Translations under genes and position numbers: made by a program
Notes under the pieces: model-generated
What the model was told of the DNA's origin: nothing
Seen by the model: the letters and a program-made list of their open reading frames with translations, nothing else
Databases searched by the model: none
NCBI GenBank assembly: GCA_964430475.1
Contig: CAYSEQ010000010.1
Coordinates: 1 to 37,950 of the forward strand
Direction of reading: 5' to 3'
DNA from: CAYSEQ01 sp964430475
GTDB taxonomy: Bacteria; Patescibacteriota; Microgenomatia; UBA8517
DNA: 37,950 nt
Shown: positions 29,995 to 37,950 of the stretch, in pieces
Numbering within the stretch: the first letter of the stretch is position 1
Layout of the letters: each line of letters starts with the position of its first letter

Positions 29995-31308
29995 TCAAAA
30001 AAGTCTACCTTGGTCAATAGGATTCGACTCTTCCTCCCTTTTTCCCCAAATTCTTACTTCACCAAACACTCCATCATATCCAGGAAGAATCACGACATCA
30101 CCGATTCTCACCTTCTTTATAGCCTCAGCAATTTTCTCTCCCGCCACTTTCTTTATATCTTCAAAGGAAGTTTTTAAAAGAACATCAAATTCGCAGCCCA
30201 AATTATCAACCAATAAATTGTACATCAAACCTATTTTCCCAACACCACTTCCCTTTCCTAAGGCTTCTTTTAGGATCTCGGCAAGTGGAACAAGCATCAC
30301 ATACTTTGGTCTACTTTTGACTACCTTCTTAAACCACCTGACACCAAACTCATCGATTTCAGTCTCAATATCGCTAGCAAGCGATGCCAAATTTTCTACC
30401 CTACTTGCCACACCTATAGTAAGAACCTCCCCACAGACTGGACAGTTTATTCCTTTAGTTTTAACATCATAAGGAGAGTAGGAAACTCTACATTTTCTAT
30501 GACCTGTATAATGGTATTTTCCTTCTTCAGGGTAAAACTCAATAGTGTAAGATATAAAATCATCACCTCTTGCACAGATTGCATTCCATAAGCTTTCATA
30601 GCTCAATTTTTTAAGCTCAAAAACTGTGGCTTCCCTTCCCAGCTTTTGTGGTGAGTGGGCATCGCCGAATGAGACGATTCTTTTATCTTCCAATTCTTTG
30701 ATTCTCCAATTCATCGCCGGATCCGAGCTTAAACCTGTTTCTACAGCAGGAATATACTTCTCAAGATCCCCAAAGGCTTCTCTCAAAGAATCGTACCCGC
30801 TTGCACTTCCATAAAATCCGTACCAAGGTGTCCAAACATGGGCAGGAATTATCAGAGCCTTAGGATTAACAGCTAAAGCGATCTCAACAACCTGAGCTGG
30901 TGTCAAGCTTATCATTGGTCTTCCGTCAGAAAAAAGATTGGCACCCCACAACATCAAATCTGCATTAAATTTTTTTACATCCCTAAAGGAAGGAAAATAT
31001 ACCATAATGTGGACTCTTCTTACCTTTCCATTATGACTATACACGCACGAAACCTCCGAAGTTAAAACAAACCTAGTTTTATCTAAGTTTCGCATCTTGA
31101 GTTTCGGGGTTAACTTATAAATTCCAACTTCATCCTCTTCTAAATTCGCTTCCAACTCCCTCAGCCACATTGGATGAGTAAAATCCCCTGTACCCACAAG
31201 ACCAATGCCTTTTTTCACTGCCCACTCAGCAATCTCTAGAAGTCTCATCTTATCTGAGACAGCTCTTGAATATCTTGAATGAACCTCTAAATCCGCTATC
31301 ACTTCCAT
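29995..31308 (-). CDS. Endonuclease Q-like PHP-domain protein with clamp-binding tail
   Basis: This 437-aa protein has an N-terminal PHP domain with DLEVHSRYS, GTGDFTHP, PAHVWTPW and FGDAHSP as successive metal-ligand motifs. A zinc site follows (C273 in HRKCRVSYS; C289 and C292 in NCPVCGEVL), then a helical C-terminal region (GVGKIGLMYNLLVDNLG and ILPGYDGVFGEVRIWG). This order is that of EndoQ, which nicks DNA 5' of deaminated bases, known from Thermococcales and a few bacteria. The last residues, QGRLF, fit the bacterial sliding-clamp pentapeptide consensus. The PHP metal residues are intact. Assignment as EndoQ is strong by architecture; substrate use is inferred. Confidence 0.82.
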   Translation of the reverse strand: MEVIADLEVHSRYSRAVSDKMRLLEIAEWAVKKGIGLVGTGDFTHPMWLRELEANLEEDEVGIYKLTPKLKMRNLDKTRFVLTSEVSCVYSHNGKVRRVHIMVYFPSFRDVKKFNADLMLWGANLFSDGRPMISLTPAQVVEIALAVNPKALIIPAHVWTPWYGFYGSASGYDSLREAFGDLEKYIPAVETGLSSDPAMNWRIKELEDKRIVSFGDAHSPQKLGREATVFELKKLSYESLWNAICARGDDFISYTIEFYPEEGKYHYTGHRKCRVSYSPYDVKTKGINCPVCGEVLTIGVASRVENLASLASDIETEIDEFGVRWFKKVVKSRPKYVMLVPLAEILKEALGKGSGVGKIGLMYNLLVDNLGCEFDVLLKTSFEDIKKVAGEKIAEAIKKVRIGDVVILPGYDGVFGEVRIWGKREEESNPIDQGRLF

Positions 31309-31421
31309 AAAGAATAAGGTCAGCCTGGGATGTTTAAATCTTTTAAGCTAATTTGTCGGATTTAAGGTAATCAAAATTTTAGGCCTAAAATCTTAAAGAA
31401 TTAACTTATTCTCTTTTCTTT

Positions 31422-32408
31422 TCAAGTAAATTCTATAAGTACAAAAATAAAATATAATAAAAGAAGAACTCCAGCTTCCCATCTGTCAAGCCTCTTTTTA
31501 CTCACAGTAAAAACCCTAAATAAGACAAAAATAAGTGTAAAGGCTATGATTCCGATCAAATACTCGTTAAACGCTACAATATTAAGTGGAGAAATAAGAG
31601 TAGTAACTCCTATTATAAAAGTAGAGTTTGCAATTACTGAACCCAAAAGATTTCCTAAAAACATTGAGGGTTGGTGATTTTCCAAAGATCTTAAGGAAAA
31701 AACGAGCTCCGGTAAGGAAGTACCCACTGCGAGAGGAAAAAGACCAATTAAAAATAAGGGTATATTAGCAATCTTGGCAAGCTGTACGGAGAATTTGACA
31801 ATCATATCAGCAGAAAAAATAAGGATGGCCAATCCAAAAAAAAGCCGGGCAAATTCCCTACTTTTGATAGACTCAATATTTTTAAATTCCCGCATAAATC
31901 TATACACAAAACTCTCTTGTGTTTGCTGCTTCTCAATCTCCTCAAAACGCCTACGGAAGACTCCCAAAGTATAAGCAAAATAAAGCATTAAAAGAATCAA
32001 CCCATCAACTCTACTGACGCTTAAATCTAAGGCTAAAAAAAGAGGAGCTAAACCTGCAAAAAGAGCTGCCCATATATCTTTTCTGATATCCTCTTTTTGT
32101 ATATGGACTTTCCCTGTAATAAATGCCGAGGCTGCACCAATTAAAGCTATATTCGCAATATTGCTTCCCAAAACAACGCCAAAAGCAAGATTAGAAGATC
32201 CTTCCAAAGCAGAAGTTATACCAACAAAAAGTTCAGGCAAACTTGTACCTAAAGCCAAAACTATTGCAGAAACTGCAAAAACTGCAGTGTGAGCCTCTCT
32301 TGCAATCCTTCTTACCGCGATAATTATCATGTCAGCGGATTTAATAAGAAGAAGGGAGAAGATTAAGATAACTAAAATATACACCAATACCATATTTACT
32401 AAAAACAA
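31422..32408 (-). CDS. CaCA-family Na+/Ca2+-type exchanger
   Basis: This 328-aa membrane protein has about ten helices and two inverted alpha repeats. The first contains GTSLPELFVGITSALEG followed by GVVLGSNIANI, and the second GTSLPELVFSLRSLEN followed by GNLLGSVIANS. These GTSxPE and GSN/GSV-N motifs form the cation-binding centre of the YrbG-like exchangers. A soluble loop joins the halves. It probably exchanges Na+ or H+ for Ca2+. Confidence 0.93.
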   Translation of the reverse strand: MFLVNMVLVYILVILIFSLLLIKSADMIIIAVRRIAREAHTAVFAVSAIVLALGTSLPELFVGITSALEGSSNLAFGVVLGSNIANIALIGAASAFITGKVHIQKEDIRKDIWAALFAGLAPLFLALDLSVSRVDGLILLMLYFAYTLGVFRRRFEEIEKQQTQESFVYRFMREFKNIESIKSREFARLFFGLAILIFSADMIVKFSVQLAKIANIPLFLIGLFPLAVGTSLPELVFSLRSLENHQPSMFLGNLLGSVIANSTFIIGVTTLISPLNIVAFNEYLIGIIAFTLIFVLFRVFTVSKKRLDRWEAGVLLLLYFIFVLIEFT

Positions 32409-32450
32409 AAAAATTTAACTGACTCATTATAAACAAAATAGATTTAAGAA

Positions 32451-32487
32451 AAAACCTCCAAATTTACTCTAGCTAGCTTGGAGTTTT
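32451..32487. terminator. Bidirectional terminator after the ligase gene
   Basis: On the minus strand CTCCAA (complement of 32478-32483) pairs with TTGGAG (complement of 32456-32461) and is followed by a T-rich run (complement of 32449-32454). On the plus strand the same stem ends in TTTT. It lies 30-60 bases after the ligase stop and before the exchanger gene, a natural place for an intrinsic terminator. Confidence 0.6.
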
Positions 32488-32512
32488 ACAATCTGGGGCT
32501 TAAACGGAAATG

Positions 32513-34279
32513 TTAGTGTCTAGAAAGCTTATAAAGCCTTACAACCTCATCAACACTAGTTGCATCTTCAGGATCTTTATCGTCTCGGAAACGCACAAGG
32601 CGTGGAAAGCGTAAAGAATAACCCCTTTCTCCCTTTTTACCTGCTGTGTGCCTTGGAGATAATGAAATTTCATCTGCTAAAATCTCAACCACTAAAGAAG
32701 GTTTAAGCCATATGTCAGGTTCTGTATCTTTCAAGACAACATATTCTTTGGGTTTTTTTCCTACCTGAAGTTTCTGAACCCTTCTATAAGCCTCTCTAAA
32801 TTCCTCGTCAGAAAGGCCGCTTCCTAATCTTGTAATCGTATAAAATTTATCATCTTTGCCTCTTACACCTAAAAGAAACCCTCCTACTCCAAAGGTTGCC
32901 CTTTTACCTCTACCCTTGTAGGCACCCATTACAACACAATCAATTGTATCTGCTAAAACCCCCCTTTCCCCTTTTCTTAACTTTTCCAAAGCAGCCGTTG
33001 TTGCTTTAAACTTTATCCAGTGAAAACCCCGCGCGCCAGCTTGGTAAGGAACATCAAGTCTTTTGGCAACAATACCCTCTAACCCCTCTTGGATGTTTTT
33101 CTTAACTTCTCTTTCAATAACCCTAGGATTATCTGTCAACATCTGTTTGGCCAGTTTAATCCTGCCTTGAAATTTTCCTAAAGTCTTAACGAGGATTTCC
33201 CTCCTTTGGTAAAAAGGCAAACCTACTAGACTCTCCCCATTAAGGTAAAGGATGTCGAAAACGAAAGCATATAGAGGCAGTTTTTCAAGCATCTCTTCAA
33301 TTCCATGTTTTCTTTTCCTTTGGACTGTTTCCTGAAACGCTAAAAATTTACCACTTTTACGATTATATGCAATGGATTCTGAATCTAAAATTGCGCTCTC
33401 AACAGGAATCCTTTTTGCGGATTCAGCTATATCAGGAAACATGAATGTAGTATTCTCAAGATTTCGGGAAAAAAGAGCGACTTTTTTCTCTGCGTTCTCT
33501 TTCCAAACATGAATTTGTGTCCTAAAACCATCTAATTTAGGTTCAATCGCAACCTTTGGTCCTGCCTTTTCAATTATTTCCTCTGGCGAAGAAAGTCTTT
33601 CGGCTAGCGATGGTCTTATTGGAATTCCTGGCTTTGCCTTGATAAAGGAGAGTTTGTCGATGTCACCTTTTTTAACTAGCTGAGCGATCTTTCCTATATC
33701 GGCAACAATATTGTAGGCAGCCTCAATCTTAGGACGAGCAGTTTTATCACCAATCTCCATCACCGAAAGTGCATCAAGCATGGTAATATCGGAAAACCCC
33801 AATCTTAAATTTCCTGTTGGTATTCTTGCCAAATATCGCGCGGAAAGAGGATCAACCTCGGAAAAGAGATCTGACATTTTATTAACCTTCCTATCCTGGC
33901 TTCCTTCACCTGCTTCTTTGGCTACCTCAAGAAGTCTTGAATAAACTTCAACAATATTCAAACCTCTCCCCCTAACTTCCTTTTTAGCTAATACGCTTGC
34001 GACATCCCCTAAATCTCCCTTCATCTTGTATAAACTTACGACCTCAGAAATATCCTGGTTATAAGCCTTCGCTAGAATCTTCATCATCATCTTTTCAGCT
34101 AAATTAAATTCTATTCCTTCGTACGCTGGAACAAGCCTCCCAGAAAGAAGATAACAAACCTTATCTATCTCATTTACATCTAGGCTTTTAAAAAGATCGG
34201 CTAAAATCCTCGTTATCTCATTTCTAGAAGAAGTCTTCTCTAATTTTTCTAAAAATGTAGCCAATATCTTAAATTCCAT
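32513..34279 (-). CDS. lig: ATP-dependent DNA ligase, archaeal type
   Basis: This 588-aa ligase has three parts. The N-terminal DNA-binding domain (about 1-215) contains GNLRLGFSDITMLDAL. The nucleotidyltransferase domain has the adenylated Lys248 in EPKLDGFRTQIH, then LFSRNLENTTFMFP, AFVFDILYLNG, EGLEGIVAKRLD and FHWIKFK. An OB domain with VGGFLLGVRG and a C-terminal SLRFPRLVRFRDDK follow. Length and motifs match archaeal LigI-like enzymes that seal DNA nicks with ATP. Such ligases are known in several candidate bacterial phyla. It shares strand and neighbourhood with the EndoQ-like gene. Confidence 0.95.
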   Translation of the reverse strand: MEFKILATFLEKLEKTSSRNEITRILADLFKSLDVNEIDKVCYLLSGRLVPAYEGIEFNLAEKMMMKILAKAYNQDISEVVSLYKMKGDLGDVASVLAKKEVRGRGLNIVEVYSRLLEVAKEAGEGSQDRKVNKMSDLFSEVDPLSARYLARIPTGNLRLGFSDITMLDALSVMEIGDKTARPKIEAAYNIVADIGKIAQLVKKGDIDKLSFIKAKPGIPIRPSLAERLSSPEEIIEKAGPKVAIEPKLDGFRTQIHVWKENAEKKVALFSRNLENTTFMFPDIAESAKRIPVESAILDSESIAYNRKSGKFLAFQETVQRKRKHGIEEMLEKLPLYAFVFDILYLNGESLVGLPFYQRREILVKTLGKFQGRIKLAKQMLTDNPRVIEREVKKNIQEGLEGIVAKRLDVPYQAGARGFHWIKFKATTAALEKLRKGERGVLADTIDCVVMGAYKGRGKRATFGVGGFLLGVRGKDDKFYTITRLGSGLSDEEFREAYRRVQKLQVGKKPKEYVVLKDTEPDIWLKPSLVVEILADEISLSPRHTAGKKGERGYSLRFPRLVRFRDDKDPEDATSVDEVVRLYKLSRH

Positions 34280-34328
34280 GATCCTGCCTATTATAGCAAC
34301 TATAAATGTCTACCTAAAAAATGATAAA

Positions 34329-34538
34329 CTAGGTGAGGGGTTGCTGAGCAAAAAAATTAGCAAAGAAAAGATAGACAAAGACAACCACCCCAATAAAGAT
34401 TAGGCCAAAAACGATACTTATTATTCCACCCGCCTCTTCATGAATCATCTTATTTAAACCATCACCAACCAAGGTTAAGCCAAAAAGGCTTGGCAGTATT
34501 AAAATCATATACAAAAATTGTGGATCGCTAGCCGACAT
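34329..34538 (-). CDS. Small membrane protein
   Basis: This 69-aa protein has two hydrophobic helices (about 8-26 and 36-61) and a short polar loop LNKMIHEEAGG. No family is recognised. It lies 18 bases after the Fic gene stop, on the same strand, so it may be co-transcribed with it. Confidence 0.5.
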   Translation of the reverse strand: MSASDPQFLYMILILPSLFGLTLVGDGLNKMIHEEAGGIISIVFGLIFIGVVVFVYLFFANFFAQQPLT

Positions 34539-34556
34539 TGTTCTAAAATCTTAAAC

Positions 34557-35618
34557 CTATTTATTTATCACATATCTAGCCGCTTTAGTTTTCCCTTCCT
34601 TCTTAATAATACCTCTTTGAATCAAATAACCCAAGTCTCTAAGAATGGTGTCTTCGGAAACCATTGGCAAGACATTTTTAAGTTCTTGCATAACCCCACC
34701 CCCCGTTTCAGAAATGTATTCTATAAGCTTCATCTGTCTTTCGCTCAAAGCCACCTGTCCCCCAATTTTTCCTTTAAGTTTGGTATCAATTGAGATTTTT
34801 CTCACCTTTTCTTTTATTTTGTTCAGCTCAATTGCCACAACTTCTGTAAAATATTCAAGCCAAAAAGTCAAATCCCGGGCTGCAAGATTTTTCGACTGTT
34901 TATCAACAAAAGATAAAGCCTCATAGTAGCGTAAGGGGTTAGAGTCAAAATGTTCTTCTAAGGCAAAAAACCTTTTGATATCATAACCTTCTCGCATCAT
35001 TACAAGATTTGAAAAGGCTCTTGCTGTCCGTCCATTTCCTTCGACAAAGGGGTGAACACTAACCAATATATAATGGGCAATACCAGCTCTGAGAACGGGA
35101 TGAATTTCCAAAGCCTCTTTTGAATTCAACCACTCAAAAAAATCTTCCAAAATAAATGGTACTTCAATAAATGATGGAGGTTGAAGTACAACTTCCCCAG
35201 TCTCCTCGTTTTTGACCACCACCTGACTTTTTCTTAAAACACCTACCTTATCTTCTGAAACTAACTTCTTGACAGTTTCTTTATGTATGTCCAACAACAT
35301 CTCAAGGTTATAACCCCCTCTTTTATTGACAAGTTCATCTAAAAGTTCCATCACATCACGGTAATTTATTACCTCTTGAATATCCCTTTCCAAAGCAACC
35401 ACTTCTTCTCCCTCAAGAACCCTTTTAGTCTCCTCAAGCGAAAGATCAGCACCTTCAATATGTGTTCCGTGATGAACTCTTCTCACCATCGCATCGCTTT
35501 TAAACTGCTTCTCGTAATAAGGAATAAGAGGTGCGTTTTCAATGACCTCTTTCGCCGCCTCTATTAATCCAATATTTTTTAGAATCTTGTTGGTTATAGT
35601 AAACTTTGGAGAATACAT
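34557..35618 (-). CDS. Fic-domain AMP-transferase-like protein with winged helix
   Basis: This 353-aa protein has an N-terminal segment with HGTHIEGADLSLEETKRVLE, a near-match to the Fic inhibitory helix motif (S/T-x-x-x-E-G/N). The Fic core has the catalytic motif HPFVEGNGRTARAF (His189). A C-terminal winged helix spans about 295-350 (RQMKLIEYISETGGG and ILRDLGYLIQRGIIKKE). Fic enzymes modify target proteins by AMPylation; chromosomal ones with this layout are often self-inhibited and DNA-binding. The target is unknown. Confidence 0.9.
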   Translation of the reverse strand: MYSPKFTITNKILKNIGLIEAAKEVIENAPLIPYYEKQFKSDAMVRRVHHGTHIEGADLSLEETKRVLEGEEVVALERDIQEVINYRDVMELLDELVNKRGGYNLEMLLDIHKETVKKLVSEDKVGVLRKSQVVVKNEETGEVVLQPPSFIEVPFILEDFFEWLNSKEALEIHPVLRAGIAHYILVSVHPFVEGNGRTARAFSNLVMMREGYDIKRFFALEEHFDSNPLRYYEALSFVDKQSKNLAARDLTFWLEYFTEVVAIELNKIKEKVRKISIDTKLKGKIGGQVALSERQMKLIEYISETGGGVMQELKNVLPMVSEDTILRDLGYLIQRGIIKKEGKTKAARYVINK

Positions 35619-36341
35619 TAATTTTACAAAATAAACAAAGGCCTTATTAAATTTATAATACGGTAATTCTGCGGAAAAAACAATATCTTAAAAACTTAAA
35701 TAAAACCTATTGGAATGGGCGTAGAGTTAAACAACTTTACCGGTAGACCCAAAGAATTATTGAGGATATAACTCCTACTTTGACAAAACCAAACCCCTTA
35801 AATACTTACAAATCTGAGTAATGGATCTTAAATTTAGCAAATATTTTTAAAAGGCTTGTGAGAAATTCTAGACAGTTTACTTTTTACCAATACAAAAACA
35901 CCCCAAGGCAATCTAATGGTTGAAAGGTTTAATCCTTACCCTTAAAGAAGAAAAAGAAACCAAAAACTTACAGGGTGCTCGAGATTCAACAACTTTAAAA
36001 AACCCCACCAAACACCAACACAAGCGTACAGGTCAGCTGTTAGTGATATACCTGAGATTAGTAAAGTGATTCTTGACAGTCTCAACCATATGTAAAATAT
36101 ATACTTGCAATTTAAATTAACAGTAAAAATCGATACTATGTATTCTATTCACTTATAAACAAGTTTTGTAAAATTTATATTTTCCTTTTAGGGCTAATGC
36201 TCCGGTTTTAAAAGAAAGGTTGATTTGATACTATAATTATTTAGAGTATTCAATCTGCCTTTGTTATGGAATTAATTTTTAAATAATTTGATGAATTGTC
36301 ATTTACACACTTTAGAACCTACCAATTTAAAACATGAGGAT
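35619..36341. other. Long spacer with promoter-like elements
   Basis: No intact gene is seen. Short protein-like frames occur around 35950-36090 (for example KNLQGARDSTTLKNPTKHQH, and AYRSAVSDIPEISKVILDSL ending before a TAA), suggesting decayed coding sequence. A perfect TATAAT at 36232-36237, about 105 bases before the ATG at 36342, is the best promoter candidate for the gene on the right; a TTGACA near 36073 has no clear -10 partner. Confidence 0.4.
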
Positions 36342-37670
36342 ATGACCGAAGAATTTAGATCAAATAACACACCAATATCGGAGATCCTACCCCGGTTTAT
36401 TGAAGAGGGCTAAGAAAGTAAAGAACGAGATGGTCAATTTTTAGAAAACCCGCCTCGTCAGCCTAAAAAGGAAATTGCTGAGTTGTTGGAGGCTTGTGGA
36501 ATTTTAGTACCACCTCGATATGAGAATTTGAAAGAAGTATTAAAAGCTATTGAGGAAGGTAAAGAAATTGTTGTTAGAAGCGAACACCCCGAGGAATATG
36601 CTTCAGTGGCTGGTTTGCTAGAAAGTTATACTTTAAATGGCCCCCGAATAGCAGAAAGTAAAGCATTTTGCAGTAAAAATGGAACTAAAATTAATTGGAA
36701 TAATTATTACAAAGATTATGGCATAAGGGAGGTAAAAGTCGGTGCAGAAAAAAGAATTTTCGGTAGACTCAAAAACACTGACGATGCAACATTTCGGGAT
36801 CGTCTAATAAGGCTGTCTCTGCCTAAAATTCGCATTTATTGTAACCTACTTGGTTTAGACATAGAGAAATTTATAGAAAGAATAAGCTATTCATATTGGG
36901 GAAAAATAAGGGGTTACAATAGAAGCATTATAGCAGATTCGACAATCCCTGGACGCTATCATATTTTTACTTCTGGTGAAAATTTTAAGAATTATTGCAT
37001 CATTGATAACGGAAAGGTAGTTTTAAATGGCCCAAATCCAATGACTGATGAACTTCGAGAAGGACTTGAAGGAGTTATAGAATTTTATGAAAGAATTAGA
37101 ACTGAATGTCGTGGTTCCGCCTCTTGCCCATTAGTGGAATTCCAAACTGATAGAGGTCAAAATTATTTCCTGCAGTATAGAATTACAAGAAATATGGAAC
37201 CTTGTTCATGGCAACTTGAGCGAGAATTAAAAGAAGGAGAATTCGAAGCAGACTTCGTTAGAGGTGCAACTTCACCAGAAGGTATGATACTAAATGTCGC
37301 AATGTATTATCCAAACAATATAGAAGCATTAAAAAAAGTCGTTGAGAAAGGTGAAGAGGGGTCATTTGACTTTCTAACTCCTAGTATTCTTTCTGGAATC
37401 TTTCCGGAAATAATGAGTCGTCGCCGAATAGCTTGCTTTTTCACTATGCCACTGGAGGGACTTATGGAATCTTGTTTTGATGCTCATTTGCCAAAGTCAA
37501 GACTTTTTAATCCACAAATCTCCATTTCCTTCCGTGTTGACAATTTACCTCCCCCTTTGTACTTAAGACTTTATGAAAAAACAAAAACTTCAGGACAACC
37601 ATCCACTATTAGGACTTTCATCGTTTCGGACGGAAGAAAGGCTTATATAAAATTTTTAGATACACATTAA
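36342..37670 (+). pseudogene. PEP-synthase-like ATP-grasp protein with in-frame TAA after codon 23
   Basis: From the ATG at 36342 (GAGG upstream) the frame reads MTEEFRSNNTPISEILPRFI then EEG, stops at TAA 36411-36413, and continues in the same frame as ESKERDGQFLENPPRQ to the stop at 37670. An alternative start is the TTG at 36483, giving 395 aa with a weak AAGGA. The body has IVVRSEHPEEYASVAGLLES, similar to the VRSSA...ASFAG segment of pyruvate-phosphate-binding ATP-grasp domains. It also has CPLVEFQTDRGQNYFLQYRI, similar to their ExxxxxxLYxLQ-R strand. It may still be expressed from the later start. Family call moderate; catalytic competence uncertain. Confidence 0.6.
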
Positions 37671-37793
37671 CCTCCTTCCAAATAGGATATTCTGTTAGCA
37701 CTGATACAATATATTAGTCAGAGAGCGTCCGCGATGTGCCCTTCCAGTACGAGGTATTGAAAACCGATTTAATAATAAATAAAATTAAGCGCA

Positions 37794-37950
37794 ATGTCTA
37801 ATCCAGAAAGAGGCTCCAACAAAGAAAAAGGAGAGTTAAGGACTTTAGATCTAGAACTTCGTGCACTTACCGGTACGGGGTTTCAAAAGCTAAGGGAAAA
37901 TTTGGCAAAAAGATATCCAGAGAAATTGTTGGTTTTTTACGACGAAATAA
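37794..37950 (+). CDS. Start of a gene running off the window
   Basis: An ATG at 37794 opens a frame of 52 codons (MSNPERGSNKEKGELRTLDL, then ELRALTGTGFQKLRENLAKR) still open at the last base. The charged, helical sequence is protein-like but too short to classify, and no strong ribosome binding site is seen. The 120 bases before it hold no gene I can support. Confidence 0.45.
   Translation, partial: MSNPERGSNKEKGELRTLDLELRALTGTGFQKLRENLAKRYPEKLLVFYDEI

Overview
The window is about 38 kb of AT-rich bacterial DNA. It looks like a streamlined genome of the Patescibacteria/CPR type, and the gene mix would fit a Microgenomates-like lineage. The grounds are several serine-recombinase-type and small lineage-restricted genes, an archaeal-style ATP-dependent DNA ligase together with an endonuclease-Q-like protein, tightly overlapping genes, AT-rich intergenic repeats built on 'attctaaat', and the standard genetic code with Shine-Dalgarno-like sites. 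The taxonomic call is inference. The sequence is a scaffold: both runs of 100 N are flanked by exact 55-bp duplicates, so each gap is almost certainly an unmerged contig overlap rather than missing sequence.

Region 1 (1-3760) is a small integrated element between tRNA-Gln and the tRNA-Lys/tRNA-Glu pair. It carries a helix-turn-helix protein, two small ORFs each preceded by a strongly structured RNA segment, and a large serine recombinase whose last ~40 codons are read antisense through the two tRNAs. Region 2 (3855-9231) holds a SpoU-type RNA methyltransferase, then on the minus strand a thioredoxin/thioredoxin reductase operon with a disordered acidic protein between them, small membrane proteins, a PH-domain membrane protein and a secreted C39-like protease.

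Region 3 (9284-17604) is the most interesting part: a divergent locus centred on a CsoR-type copper repressor and a C-tract/G-tract operator. Minus strand, in transcription order: csoR, DUF1573 protein, CPxCT membrane protein, membrane-anchored rhodanese fused to an uncharacterised Cys/His domain, Met-rich exported protein, a 25-aa membrane peptide, a 44-aa CCxMH peptide, SDR dehydrogenase, CPH-type copper P-ATPase. Plus strand: anchored thioredoxin-like protein, a second CPxCT membrane protein, and a helical protein. Read together, this is a copper-responsive envelope system in which export, Cys/Met/His metal binding and thiol redox control are co-regulated; its functional assignment beyond CsoR and CopB is inference.

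Region 4 (17831-20912) is a decayed restriction/defence island: a winged-helix nuclease, a truncated DNA methylase, an EVE-NucS-like modification-dependent nuclease candidate, zinc-ribbon proteins and a helix-turn-helix relic, ending in a tRNA-Ser with a poorly paired acceptor stem. Region 5 (20982-25944) has a histidine phosphatase, a DsbA/DsbB-like oxidative folding pair, a YdjM-like hydrolase, DUF72, acylphosphatase, an alkylguanine transferase and a CvpA-CAP fusion. Region 6 (26022-28252) includes a frameshifted glycosyltransferase-like membrane gene and a further ORF relic. Region 7 (28261-35618) is a minus-strand housekeeping and repair block: pth, pcm, a small membrane protein, EndoQ-like nuclease, a CaCA exchanger, ATP-dependent ligase and Fic. 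Region 8 (35619-37950) is a long spacer, a PEP-synthase-like ATP-grasp gene broken by an in-frame TAA near its start, and the beginning of one more gene.
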